Shown: positions 45,301 through 56,682, counted from the first letter of the stretch. The stretch: 64,000 bases of DNA from Anaeramoeba flamelloides (GCA_027625915.1 JANTQA010000026.1:2914001-2978000), one strand, 5' to 3'. The notes: generated from the sequence alone by a model not told the origin. Translations and numbers: made by a program.

Positions 45301-47203
45301 ATTATCAATATTCAGACTACAAAGTCATAAAATATCTATCTTAAATTTATGGCGAAATGTAGATTAGTTACTAAAAAATTCGTTGTTTTTTTAAAATTAA
45401 ATAATTAACAAATAAGGTTTTTTGTCAAATTATTTCTCAAATCATGCAAATATATTGATGCTATAATTATACTTATCAAAAGCAAACAAAACTAATCAGT
45501 CTTTGTACTTTTATGTTGATGATTATTGAGTTAATCTTTGAAATTAAAAAATTAAAAAAATAGTTAGATTTGGAAGTTCTAAATCTAAATTATTAAATAC
45601 CGGAATACTGTATTTTGGGTTTTTATTTTTAGATTAGGAAAAGGAATTAAAAAAAAATTTTTCAAAATGAAATTTTTTAATTGTGATCATTAGTAAAAAA
45701 TGTAATAATTTATTGTGCAATAAGTTTTATAATAGATTTTTTAGAGCTATTCGAGCCATGTTGCACTAATACCATTTACACCCAATTACAACATACTTTG
45801 ATTATAGAGAAATCTTTGGTGACGCTAACCCCTTAAGATGGAATAATTCTGAGAAATGAGATTTTTTGAGTGCAATCATTTTTCAAAACTGTGAAAAAAA
45901 AATATGTGTTAATAAATGACCTGAAAATAGGTCTATTGGAGCATGGTGGATATTTAAGAGTTGCTTATGGAAACTTATTTTCAACTTGGTAATTTAGATC
46001 AGGAATTTCCGATGTGTGTTTCAGATAAGATCGAAACTTTTCCTCTTATTCAATATTTACTATTTAATTGATAATCTCTTGAAAGAAATACAATGTTTGG
46101 TAAATTTTGTATTTAAATGAAAATCATTTAATCTAAAAATTGGTGGAATTTTCCAACTAATCAGTTATTGATCAAACACTTTTCGAACTTTCACTAGGAA
46201 ATAGCCGAAATTTAAAATCGATTTTGTTTATCTCTTAAACCTCGAGTTATCTAAATTAAATTCAAGTATTGTTTTGTCCTTAATTTAAACTGCATTGTTT
46301 GCTGGAAAAGGAAGATGAGTGGAAAGAATCTAAACAAACCCCTATATGAAATTCTCTGAGATTAGAATCAACTCCTATCTTTGTATTGGTTGCTTGGAAA
46401 TTAAGATTGTTTGTCAAAAAAAATTAGGAAAAGAAGTGAATGTTTTTTCCCATTTTATGAAATAAATAAGAAAAAAAATTGTTAAAAACTTATAGAGCTA
46501 TGGTACAAATGAATGTTTTGATAAATTTAGGAATCAAAAAGTATAAATTTTTTGTTTCATACAAAATGTCTTTTGTTAAGTTTTTTTTTGGGGGTTAGTT
46601 TTTTTTTTTTTGAGAAAAAAGCAAAATAAAAATGTTTACTTACTTTTTATAAGTTTGTAAAAAAACGCAAGTATTTGATCCATGGTTTGGAGTTTCCCAT
46701 TTTTAAAGACAATGTCGTATAAGGAGGAATAAATGTTATGTTCTGTAAGAACTAAATAATTTTTGTTGGCCTCTTGTAGATTCAAAATTTTGAAAAAGAA
46801 TTGAGAATTGTTGAATGATCTTACATTAAAATTTTTCGTGAACAGAAGGTGGTTGGTATTTTTTTGAAGCAAGTGTGTTTCAAACTATTTCAGGAGAGAC
46901 AAGTTTTTAGGATAATCGGGGAAAATTAAGTGGAAACAAAAATTTTTTTGTGAGAAAGGTGAAAGTCAAAACTAAAAGAGAAAGTTTTACTTGAATTTTT
47001 AATGAGGTGTGTGTAACAAGGTATTTTTGTTTTTCTTTTCTTTTTGAAATCGTTTTTGTTTGAAAAACTTCACTTGATAAGAAACTTTTGAAATAATCCA
47101 TCGTAAAAAAAATGATTAATTTCGAATTGTGTGGAAATTGAGAAAGAAAACATTCTATTGTTCTAATCATACAACTTTGTTTAAAAACAACTTTGTATTT
47201 CAT
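42373..47203 (-). CDS. Predicted pseudokinase with poly-Glu tract and KA1-like end (3 exons)
   Basis: Minus-strand exons 47203-46991, 46884-46644 and 44453-42373 give about 844 residues. Donors are GTAAAA and GTAAGT; the second junction rebuilds FYKLIKIFSFLHKKEYYF. From about residue 110 it follows a protein-kinase fold: NKNYLVLTEHN (hinge), SFLHKK, FGFLNPKKI in place of HRDLKPxNI (Asp replaced by Phe165, Asn by Lys170), CDLS in place of DFG, intact APE (SAPEF), and SVYLIGLCVLYI in place of DxWxxG. Loss of the catalytic Asp and Asn predicts no phosphotransfer. No glycine loop or VAIK lysine is seen. Residues about 393-490 are almost all Glu. The last 95 residues (VKFKKMNKFRYLCS, then ITFELHIVSLKG) resemble the KA1 membrane/autoinhibitory domain of CAMK-like kinases. 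Intron 2 is 2190 bases. Exon 1 is the least certain. Confidence 0.72.
43457..43729. repeat. GAA/TTC trinucleotide repeat inside the pseudokinase coding region
   Basis: A near-continuous run of TTC on the plus strand (GAA on the coding strand) encodes poly-Glu with few interruptions; the purest part is 43606-43680. All six frames are open here, which creates long artificial frames of poly-Lys, Phe, Ser or Leu. Length is likely to vary between isolates through replication slippage. Confidence 0.9.
44913..45083. mobile_element. Foldback element family B, short copy
   Basis: Ends are TACTGGTATTTGAA and TTCAAATACCAGTA, a perfect inverted pair with TA borders. The AACCTACTTCTTTGAAAACT block is shared with the long copy at 6759-7529. 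At 171 bases it is the compact form. It touches the G element that starts at 45084 with no bases between. Confidence 0.7.
45084..45836 (+). mobile_element. Element family G, complete copy (753 bp)
   Basis: It starts TTAAGGGATTAGCGTCTACC and ends GGTGACGCTAACCCCTTAA, inverted ends with TTAA borders. The sub-terminal sequences also mirror each other (AAAGTATTTTGTTATTGGG and CCAATTACAACATACTTTG). It is non-coding and aligns in reverse with 9604-11554 outside the LINE. A decayed end is also present near 52770-52801. Confidence 0.75.
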
Positions 47204-47419
47204 TTATTGTTATTTGGGAAATAAATGTATCAGAATTTTTTAAAGATTTCCTCAAATAACAAAACCCAATAATTAAAACAAAAGGTCCATTTCCCGAATT
47301 TTTAAAAGGTGAAATTCAAAACCTAAACAAGGTTTAATGCCATTAAACTGTTTCTATTTTAATGAGATCTTATAAATCTTATGTGTATCGTTAATTCCAA
47401 ATTTTGTTTAATTTTTTTT

Positions 47420-47710
47420 TAAAACTAATAGCCTTATTTTATAAAGTTGATTATTACTTTTTGTCAGAAACATTTATCAAACTCGGAATTGAAGTTGAAG
47501 ACCGTTTACGTGACATTGAGGGAAACTTCTCTGATGAAAAACTTTGAGTTAATAGTATTTTTCTTGACTTTGTTTTAAAATTGTCAACGTATATTTGAGA
47601 ATAAACAATTGAAGATTATTCCGAGTTGATATAGCGATTGCATTCAACAGACCACTACTTAATTTATCTCTTGAACAGAAAAAAATAAAACTTGTCAAAT
47701 CGAAAAAAAA
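47420..47710 (+). pseudogene. Coding-like relic, family unrecognised
   Basis: After a TAATAG at about 47428, a plus-strand frame reads FYKVDYYFLSETFIKLGIEV then EDRLRDIEGNFSDEKL before a stop. A second frame nearby reads FRVDIAIAFNRPLLNLSLEQ then KKIKLVKSKKK. Residue use resembles real protein. It could be terminal exons of an unrecognised gene or a fossil; no upstream exon was found in the short gap to the pseudokinase start. Confidence 0.25.
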
Positions 47711-49787
47711 ATGATAACAATTTTCGATCTTAAATTAAAAAATTAGATCAACAGTATAATGAATAACATCGGTTTTTTTCTTTTTTTTGATTTTCTACAA
47801 ATTTACAAGCTATTTTTTAGATTATTTGTAGAAATAATTGATATTTTTCAGATTTAAATTTGAGGGTTTTTGGTTTCATTTAATTTTCTTTCCATTTCAA
47901 GTTTTGAAGTATTCTAGTTTTGAATGTTAGTGTTGAGATTTTACCTTTTCTTATGTATTTGATCTAATCGAGAGGAAAAATAATAAATAAAAAATGTGTT
48001 ATTGGACTGAAAAAAAGGGAATTGTAAAAAAACGTTTAGGTGCAAACTTGAAGGTTTTTTCATATTTTTTATAAAAGTTCCTATTTCAGAAAAAGGTTCA
48101 GAAATTCTTGTTATCAATATACCAGTTCATGTTTTTTGTTCAAAAACATAATACCTAATGATTACCATACTTTTTGGAAAAAAAATTTACAATTTTGGTT
48201 ACTGACAACATTTAAATAATTTCATACACAAAAAGATTAGAAAACACCTTAGCTGTACATATATTTCAAGCCCAATTTTTCTCATTGTTTTAAAAGTATA
48301 AATTACAATTAATCAAACAAAAGTATTTCTAACATAAAGTTTCAAAAATTTCAAAGTCCGAAGAAATAGTACACGTGTATTTTTTTTTTTAAGAAGTTCT
48401 GGTTGAATACACTAAAAAAATTATTTTTCTTTTGTTACAACTATTTTGCTTTGAAGTTTGGTCTTTTGTAAAATTGAAAAAGACCAAAATACACAGGTCT
48501 ACAAAACGGGTGAAATCACAGAGAGAACAATTTGATTCAGATCTTGAAAATGTTTGCTTTAAATATTGGTATTTGAAATTGAAATCGGATTAATATTTTG
48601 CATCATTATCTTTTTTTTCAATTTGAAATATTGTTTCTAATTAGCATTCTTCCTTTCCCAATATCTAAACAGTCTGGTCAATAAAAAAAAAAGAATCAAA
48701 CAAATTATTAACCTATTTCTTTACAGATTATCAGAATATAAAAAAAAAGTTACTCTAATTCGAAAATTTTTTCACATTTTGTTATTGAAAATAACAATAA
48801 TTAAAAAAATTTCTAATTTGGTCTCTCTAAACCAAGAAAAATTAATTGAATTTAAACAAACTCCACAGTTTCACTTATTCTCCTGAATAAAATTCTTATT
48901 TATTCTCATTAGCAAAAAGCGATAAAATTATTCCCAAAAAAAAATTTTATTTTTTAATTTTGATGCAAAAAATTTCCAAAGTCAAGTAATTATTTGTACA
49001 AAATGTTCGTTTTTATTAGAGAACTTTTTGATACATCTAAAGTTTTGTTTTGAAGAAATATTTCTTTTTGACAAATTGAAGAAATTTCGTAAACGGGAAA
49101 ACAAACTAGAAAAACTTGACTAATCCCTAATTGAAAAAAATATAAAGGGATATACATAATTGAAAAGCAAAAAATGAAATTTAAAATATATTTTTTACAT
49201 TGGTTAGTATTTTAACGAGAAATCAAAATGATTTAATCATAATTCTCATATGTGACTTTGATGATAAAATTTCAGTTTTCATTTATGTATTTTGTCACCA
49301 TTAAACAATACCTAAATACTGTTTTGATGTTAGTAAATGGTAGTTTTAGGAAATAAAGCCTAAGTAAATATTTCGAAACAGGATTTGATTTTATAAAATT
49401 AATTTCCTTTTTTGAAAAAATCTTGAGAAATTTTTCTTGAAAGAGTTAAATGGGTAATTGTAAATTTTTTGTTGAATTTTGTCTATCAAAAAATCAATTC
49501 TAAAATAACAAATTATCAAAATAGAACATATTTCTCAAATTTACAAAAACTTTCTTTTGCGGTTTATCATTTATTTTGTTCCAAAGTTGGAGGGGTCTTA
49601 TATAAATATTACAAATGAAATTATTTTTTGTTTTTTTTTAACAATTAATTTTTTGGACTGGATCTTAAGGATAAGGTTTTTTAAATGGGGTTTTGTTTTT
49701 TTTTTCGAGTGTTTGTTTAAAAATTTTTATTCATTTTTATTAAATAATTTGAAATTACAAAAAAAAAAATATTGTGATTGAAAAAAA

Positions 49788-50173
49788 AATCACATTTACA
49801 AAAAGTGATTTCTCAAATTATAAGTTTTTTACTAAATTTGTAAATTTTTTGAAAAATATTCAACTTTTCCTTTACACCCCTACTGGAGAAGTTTTTTTGT
49901 CAACGTTACTTTTGGATTCTAAGAGCAAATAATTCATTTATTAATCGAATCTAAATGTTTGAGGAAGAAACAGAAATTTAAAAATCAAAAATAATTCTAA
50001 ACTTTTATATTCGATCATTACATTTTTTTTTTGCTATTATAAAACTTAGGTTTGTTGTGAAACACGCCCCCCCCACCGGGACACATTTGAAAAGTTTAAT
50101 ATTTTTCAAAAAAAGATGCCAAATTTAGTAAAAAAACTTATAATATTAAGAAATCACTTTTTGTAAATGTGAT
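49788..50173. mobile_element. Foldback element family O (about 386 bp)
   Basis: The left arm starts ATCACATTTACAAAAAGTGA and the right arm ends TCACTTTTTGTAAATGTGAT. The arms, about 130 bases, are mirror copies through AGTTTTTTACTAAATTTG. The central part is GC-richer (CACCGGGACACA). There is only one copy in this window. No coding frame. Confidence 0.6.
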
Positions 50174-51129
50174 AAATTTTTGGAAAAAGAAAATATCAAA
50201 ATGAGGAAATACTTTTTTTTATTGGTGTTTCTTATACATAGAGTAAAGTAATTTCTTCACATTTTAATAATTTTAATCAAATTTTATTTTATACATAAAT
50301 TATTTTTCACTTTTCGGCAATTAGAACAAAAATTTTCAAATATTTTTAGAAACTTTACCTCTTTCAATTTTTTTAGCTGGTTGAAATAAAGGATAATTCA
50401 AAATTAAATTCTAAAAACCTTGTTAATTTATTTTTTTAAGAGATTCTTTGAAATTAAAGTTTTTAAAAGTGAATTTATCAGGTTTTGAAAATTGAAAGTG
50501 TAGCCTCATTTTTTTAGAATTTGAGGGTAATTGCGGTTAATCAAAAACTTTATATGTTCAAAATAAAAGAGAATACCTAAAAAAATTAATAGGTAACTTG
50601 GATAAGGACCTTTGTAATTTATTTGGAAAAAAATAAAATGTAAACTTAATATTAATATTATGAAATTTAGACTAGATATTTTTTTTAAAATGGAAACACT
50701 TACTATAAAAAAAATATTATTGTCAAAATTTTAATTTTCATTAAATAATTGGAAATTTTATCTGAGTTCAAGATTTAAATGAAAGTTGTGCAAATTTTTT
50801 TTTGTTAATTTTTTTTATGAAAAAAAAAGAGGGTAGGGGGGGAGAAAGTAAGTAAAGAGTAAAATTGAAGAACAGAAAGGAAAAAAAAATAAAAAAAATT
50901 GATTAAATTAGAATAAAAGATCTGATCTAAAAAATTGACAATATATTTTGTAAAGAATATTATATAAAACACAAAGAATTTTTTCATTTAAAAAAATAGA
51001 ACTGAATTTTTTTGACTGAACAAGAACTGAATAAAAAAACCAAATTATAACTTCATTGGAACTTTAATATTTCAAACAATAAAAGTCAGTTTTTTTTTAA
51101 TATTTTTAATTTCAAAGATTTAATCAATA

Positions 51130-51915
51130 ATTATAAACATTAAAAAACGAAAAATTACTTATTTTTTGTTTCCTTTTGATAAAATAAATTAAAAACTATT
51201 TTTCAAGAATTTTGACCCACCTTATACTGTTAATTGAAGTTATTTTGACAGTTAATTCCCGTATTCGTATTAAAAAAATATTTTCAAATTTTTGGATCTG
51301 GATCATTTTTTCTAATTTTGAGAAATTTTTTTTTTTTTTCAAATTTTGTTTTGGTTTTTCTTTTCTTTTTCTTTTTTTTTTTTGATAAATTTTTCTTTTT
51401 CAAATGATGAAATATAAAATTTTTATTTTGCTTTATCGAATTTTTATTTTTCTTTTTTTTTTGAAAAATTTTTGTTTTTATTTTTCTTTTTTTCTATTTT
51501 TTTTCTTTTTTTGCAAAATATCATGTGTAAAAAAAAATATCTTCGAAAAGATAAATAAACACCATGAAAATTGAGATTATGTAATATATTTTAAAATGAC
51601 TCTAATAAATATCAAACAAACTTCGTGTTAACGTTATTTCAGTGAAACTCAATAATAATAAATCTATAGTGCTCATTTCAAAAATTTTGACTCACTTTTT
51701 TTTAGAACTTGGTTTTATTTTTTTTAATTTTTAAAATATCAGTGTTTTTATATAGTTAGAATAATTTAAAAGTGAATTAAAAATGAAATTTAATTATTAA
51801 TTGCTCTTGAATACTAAATTAAATATTTTTTTTTTCAATTTATTATTTCAGGTTCGTTACAATTATTGAAATGAGCACTATAGATTTTTTATTATGAAGA
51901 ATCACTGAAATAAAC
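51130..51915 (+). repeat. Dispersed repeat family J, copy 3, with a terminal hairpin
   Basis: Blocks CAAGAATTTTGACCCACC and TATCAGTGTTTTTATATAG align with J copy 1. A pair of mirrored segments lies at 51637-51684 (AATCTATAGTGCTCATTTCA) and 51867-51915 (TGAAATGAGCACTATAGATT), 180 bases apart. Between 51340 and 51520 it is almost all pyrimidine. Confidence 0.4.
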
Positions 51916-53934
51916 GTAGTACGAAGATTTTTTATTAATTATTTATTTTTTTTTACAAAAAATAACATATTTGACAATTAATCTTATTTATAAAGATATT
52001 GAAAAAAGATATTTTTGAACTTGGGGAGCTATATCTTGATAATGTGACTTTTAATTAGGTCTCAAAATCAAAATTTTTCCAAATTTTTTAAGTAACTTAA
52101 GAATACAAATGATCTGAGTATATTATTAAAATTTTCAATTTGGATAAATGTAATAATTGAAAATTGTTGTATTTGTGAAGATTTTCTTGATTATTTCGAT
52201 TCGTATGAAAGTTCTAAATGGTTTTTAATGACTATGAGATGGAAATCCAAGAATATTATTTTGTGATTAGTTGTGTTATTACTTATAAGGTTGAAAATTC
52301 AAAATATTGAAAAAATCAATGCTAAATATTTTTTGAAAATTTGTTCAAAACCCAATTTTAAGACACCAAACTTAAGAGGGTTATTTTTACCTCTTAAAAA
52401 AGTGAAACAGGTCTATATCATCTCTTAATTATTATTTTTTTAAAAATACTATCCAAAACTCTCTAATATACCCATTCAAACCTTCCAAGCATACTCTAAC
52501 ATACCTTGATACACCTTAACCTTCCCGGATAAGGTTTTGAAATATGAACAGCCACTGGGTTTTAATAGTGTTAACTATTTTTTAAAAAATTGAGAATTTG
52601 ACAATTTTTGAAAATTGACCAAATTCAAAAAGAAATAATTTCCCCAAGGGAGTTTTTAAATCGATAATGTCAACTTTGAGTACTTTTTTGCTAATCAAAA
52701 TTTAAGATAAATTTGAAATATTTACCACTAATATGATCTAAATTCAATAATAATCAACTTTAATTTTAAAACTTCCGCTTGAAAGACGCTAAACTCTTAA
52801 CAAAGATATCACATACCATTTTTTTCTAATTATAACAACTTTAAATCAAAAATTTCATCTCGGAAAGATAAATAAAGTATTTCGAAAAAATTCTGACATT
52901 TTTTTTTACAGAATATAAAAAATTATCTTTTTTAGTGGATATTATTTGCGAATAAACATTACCTAATTAAATTAAATATTAATATTGATTGTTTCAGTAT
53001 AAATATTGCCATTATTTCAGAATACATGTTTATTATATTTTTTCTACCAAAATAACAAACCTATACATTTTTTTTTTTGGAGATAACAATGTATTACCCT
53101 TTTCAATATAGAATGGGCAATATAGTAAGGGTCTCAAAATTTTTTTTTTGAACAATAAAATATATCTATCAAGCTTTCCATTCTTTTATAATTTTTTTTA
53201 GAGACACTCCCCTTATAAAAACGATTTTTTCAATCAAAAAGAAAAAAATAAACACCAAATGTCACCAATTGAAAAATATGATATAAAATAGAGATCAGAA
53301 ATTTAATGTATTTTATTTTTTAATGGCCTTACCAACTAAAAAGTGGATTATTATTTTGAATTAATGGCTCTTCTTTAACAATTTTTGGCATTTAAATATT
53401 GTTAATAGGATTGAGTTTAATAAAGTTAATTTAATAATATTACAACCTTTTTACTGAAAATACATTATATATGTTGGGAAGTTATCAATTCTTTTTGTTT
53501 TTAAAATTTATAAAGTTTTATTTATTGATTGTTTAATATGCTCTCGATTAAATATCTTATCCAACAGATCTCAAAAAGGTATATATATATATATATTTTC
53601 TAATTATATCAAAATTTTTAATATTATATTTTAATTCAGATATTCAGTTTTTATTAAAATTTTCACAGACAGAAAAATTCCATAAAAATCTTCCAAATCT
53701 TCAATGATATCAATATTATTTATTTTTTTTACATATCTCACAATTTTTTGATTTATTTTTGTTCATCAACAGATTAATACCAATTTAGATAATTTGTACA
53801 ATTCCTGAATTTTAAAATCAAAGCCATATTTATACAATCTAAATATCTTATATATTCGTGAATTTTATCATTCAAAACAATTAAGTAATACAAAAGATTT
53901 TACTATATTCCCTATAAGTTTAGAAAAAATATGA

Positions 53935-54150
53935 CTATTTTTCTTGAAGAGTTCTATTTATTTGGAAAATATTGATTTTCTAAATTTAAAAAAATCCTAA
54001 CGACAAGTGTCGTCATGCACAGTCGAGTGCCCAAGTTTTCCAGGATTCAAAAGAATTGAATAAAATCTAAGATTTCACTCAATTCTTTTGAATTCAGGAA
54101 AACCTAACAATGTTTTTTTTTAATTTCGAAAAGTAAAAAAAAACCTGACC
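53935..54150. repeat. Family E hairpin modules
   Basis: Three modules are visible. The first is partial and closes AAAAATCCTAACGAC. The second opens CAGTCGAGTGCCCAAGTTTT, with stem AGGATTCAAAAGAATTGAAT mirrored and closing GGAAAACCTAACA. The third is a shortened T-rich/A-rich palindrome closing AAAAAACCTGACC. They end about 90 bases beyond the stop codon of the PSTK-like gene. Confidence 0.6.
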
Positions 54151-54243
54151 ACCATAAAAGGAAATTATTTTCTTTTTTTGAAAAGTCATAATAAAAAAAA
54201 TCAAAAAAAGAAAAAATGAAAAAATTGTGACGAATTCAAATGA

Positions 54244-55392
54244 TTATTTTTCAAGAGTTTTATTTTTTTCTGAATTTACATCTGAGCTTGTGAAATTGAT
54301 AAATTGAGAAAGAAATTTTTCAAAAAATTGTTCTTGAGATAGTTTCCAACTATTAGACTCAATTCTTGCCTTTTTAATAATATTTTTTTTATGTGCCGAA
54401 AGTAATTTTGGCTGAATTTTCTTCTTTATTATCATTTTTTTAAATTCCTTTCTTAATAAAAGATCTAATTGGTGCATCAAATTTTTTTGAGTTTTACTTC
54501 TTTCGTATTGCTTTTGTTTGGTTATTTGTAATTGCTCATTTTTTGATAAACCAGGTACTTTTGTTTTCCAAAAATGAAGGAAAAGTGATAGGAATTGTTG
54601 ATCAAACAAAATCTTAAATGGGTCTTTTAGGTATGTTTGAGGGGTTTGAATAATTGTATTTTGAATTAAATTGCTCTTTATTATTTCTTCATTTAAATTG
54701 AAATCGATCTTCACAAGATGGTTTTCCCATGTCGACAATTTATTATTCACAGGGGTGACTTCTAATTCGTTGTACATTTTTGTAATTGTAGCTTCACCAA
54801 CATGAAATTTTTGATCCCTTTTGAGATCTCCGTTTATTGCACTTTGCAAAGATGGGTTTAAAAAGATTTGTAAAAAGGAATAACCATTGTCAACACACAA
54901 TCGCGCATATTGTTTTCTCATACTTTTTAATTGCATATTATCATCTACAATAAAAAGATGATAATTTTTATTATTTGGTTTTTTCTCGTTGTCAATCTTT
55001 TCGTTTTGCTTTTCTTCGTTGTGGCTTTCTGTTTGAATTTCAACTTTGATTCTTTTTGGTTGTTTTGAACTAAGGTTTTGATTTTTTAAATAAACAAATT
55101 TATTAATTGCAACATGGGAAAGTTCTGATGGTGTTTCTTGAACGACTTTTGATGTTAAATTAAAAATATTCCTTCGAACCTCTTTGTATTGATTATTGCT
55201 ATATGTTTTGCTTTCGTTTATTTCAGGAAAGAGATCGTAGGTAATAGTCCAGATTGTTAGACTCTTGAATTTTGGTAGTAAATCGCTTAATTTCTCACAA
55301 AATGAAACCGATCTTATTGACTGAGAAAGCTTTGTTTTGCCAGAACAAGGAATCCCTATCAAAAGTAAAATACACCGTGTATTAATATTCAT
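54244..55392 (-). CDS. L-seryl-tRNA(Sec) kinase-like P-loop kinase
   Basis: This 382-residue single exon is a PSTK/KTI12-family P-loop kinase. The Walker A motif is GIPCSGKT at 13-20. ITYDLFPE (50-57) fits the DD/DxxxP segment. VDDNMQLKSMRKQYARLCVD (149-168) fits the DDNFYYxSMRxExxxLAR signature, and KLSTWENHLVKID (218-230) fits the NxWExxxLxI motif. These last two favour PSTK over KTI12. PSTK phosphorylates Ser on tRNA(Sec), the step before SepSecS makes selenocysteinyl-tRNA. A charged Lys/Glu/Asn-rich insert lies at about 105-142. The C-terminal 150 residues are Lys-rich and helical. If correct, the organism makes selenoproteins. The alternative is KTI12, an Elongator-linked tRNA-binding ATPase. 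Confidence 0.75.
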   Translation of the reverse strand: MNINTRCILLLIGIPCSGKTKLSQSIRSVSFCEKLSDLLPKFKSLTIWTITYDLFPEINESKTYSNNQYKEVRRNIFNLTSKVVQETPSELSHVAINKFVYLKNQNLSSKQPKRIKVEIQTESHNEEKQNEKIDNEKKPNNKNYHLFIVDDNMQLKSMRKQYARLCVDNGYSFLQIFLNPSLQSAINGDLKRDQKFHVGEATITKMYNELEVTPVNNKLSTWENHLVKIDFNLNEEIIKSNLIQNTIIQTPQTYLKDPFKILFDQQFLSLFLHFWKTKVPGLSKNEQLQITKQKQYERSKTQKNLMHQLDLLLRKEFKKMIIKKKIQPKLLSAHKKNIIKKARIESNSWKLSQEQFFEKFLSQFINFTSSDVNSEKNKTLEK

Positions 55393-55827
55393 ACAACGCT
55401 ATGTTTCTCAATAAAAACAACAAGAAAAAATGAGATCTTAAACAAATAAAATTTGTCATTACTTGAATCTGCACAAAGAAGTCAATAAATTGAAAATATC
55501 AGAAATTTTTGCAAAATAAAAAAAATAATTGTTCAAAGACTCGAAAGTGCCACTGTCGACATGACACATATTTTTTCAATTTTAGTTTTGGTTTTACTAT
55601 CATTCTACAATAATAAACAACAACTTTTATTTCAAAATGTTTTGTAGTTTTTTGATTCTAAGCTGAAAAACAACCCTTTAATCTTGAAAAAACCGATACG
55701 AGACAATAATACTAGAACTTAAATTTGACTTTCTTTGTGAGCTCGGAGATTTCATTTGAATTCTTAAATTGAAAAAAACGCTTATTTGTAAAAAATCCCT
55801 GACATAGTTATTTATCATTGATACTTT

Positions 55828-56532
55828 AGTCAAAATAAAGCGTGCAAAAAAATTTAATGTGTGTTTCAAAATAAAAAGCGTGTTTATTTGTTCTAGAAGA
55901 CCTTTACACTAACCAATCAAAGAAACAAATAGGAAAGCCTAAAAAAATATGGTATTGGTTTCTTAAAGTTGTATTATTTAAAAAGAAATTCAAAAAATGA
56001 AGGATCAAATTGCAAAATTTATCTCAAAAAATAGAGTAAAATTTTTTGTAAAAATTTTAATAAACAAAAAAAAACAAAAAAATTCAAAAAAAATTGAGAA
56101 AAAAATGAAAAATTTTCAACTATTTGCATGAATAATTTAAATTTTACTAAAAATAACCAGTCCTTTACTTTGAAAATTGATTTGAACTTAGGTATACTAT
56201 TGGGTAGTAGATTGGATGTTGCCTTGATACAAGAAGAAAAAAAAGCACGGATAATATTTTGAAACACGGATTATAGTCTTTGTGAACTGATTATTTTGAT
56301 CACTGTAAGAATGTAAAATTCACTCTATTTTTTTAAGATAAATTTTGCAATTTGATCCTTCATTTTTTGAATTTCTTTTTAAATAATACAACTTTAAGAA
56401 ACCAATACCATATTTTTTAGGGTTTATTAATAATTTCTTTGATTGGTTAATATAAAGGTCTTCTAGAACAAAAAAACACGCTTTTTATTTTGAAACACGC
56501 ATTAAATTTATATTGCAAGCTTTATTTTGACT
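55828..56532. mobile_element. Foldback element family N (about 705 bp)
   Basis: The left arm starts AGTCAAAATAAAGC and the right arm ends GCTTTATTTTGACT. The arms are long (about 215 bases each) and nearly identical in reverse complement, for example GAAGGATCAAATTGC and GCAATTTGATCCTTC. The spacer is about 270 bases. No coding frame of note. High arm identity suggests a young element. It starts 436 bases upstream of the PSTK-like start codon. Confidence 0.7.
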
Positions 56533-56682
56533 ACAGCAGTTCCTAAAAAAATTGAGTTAATATTAAAAAGACTTTGATTTTACTCTGTTTCTAATCTTAA
56601 AATTGAATAATGATGTCAACTATTATTAACACTCATAGTATTTTTTTAAAAATTAAAGTTTAATTTGATTTGAACATAATTC

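Larger units (their letters stand above)
44454..46643. other. 2.2 kb intron 2 of the pseudokinase gene
   Basis: It runs on the minus strand from GTAAGT at 46643 to TAATAG at 44454. It contains foldback element B (44913-45083) and complete G (45084-45836), placed end to end. The stretch 45890-46420 is less AT-rich and reads as broken coding sequence on both strands (for example METYFQLGNLDQEFPMCV on plus; GVDSNLREFHIGVCLDSF on minus). I do not recognise it. Confidence 0.65.
47204..54243. other. 7 kb intergenic region between the pseudokinase and PSTK-like genes
   Basis: This is the longest gene-free stretch. It holds a coding-like relic (47420-47710), foldback element O (49788-50173), J copy 3 (about 51130-51915), a decayed G end (about 52690-52801), an AT microsatellite (53578-53596) and E modules (53935-54150). 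A C-run (ACGCCCCCCCCACC) lies near 50064. Open frames 49557-49781 and 50805-50987 look like chance. Nothing else is recognised. Confidence 0.5.

Noticed and set aside
49557-49781. 74-residue frame with hydrophobic segments
   Set aside because: Phe/Ile/Asn bias is that of AT-rich noise and no start context or neighbouring exon supports it.
54244-55392. KTI12 as the name for the P-loop kinase
   Set aside because: The DDNxxxxSMR and TWENHLVKI segments fit PSTK better. KTI12 is kept as an alternative in the feature text.
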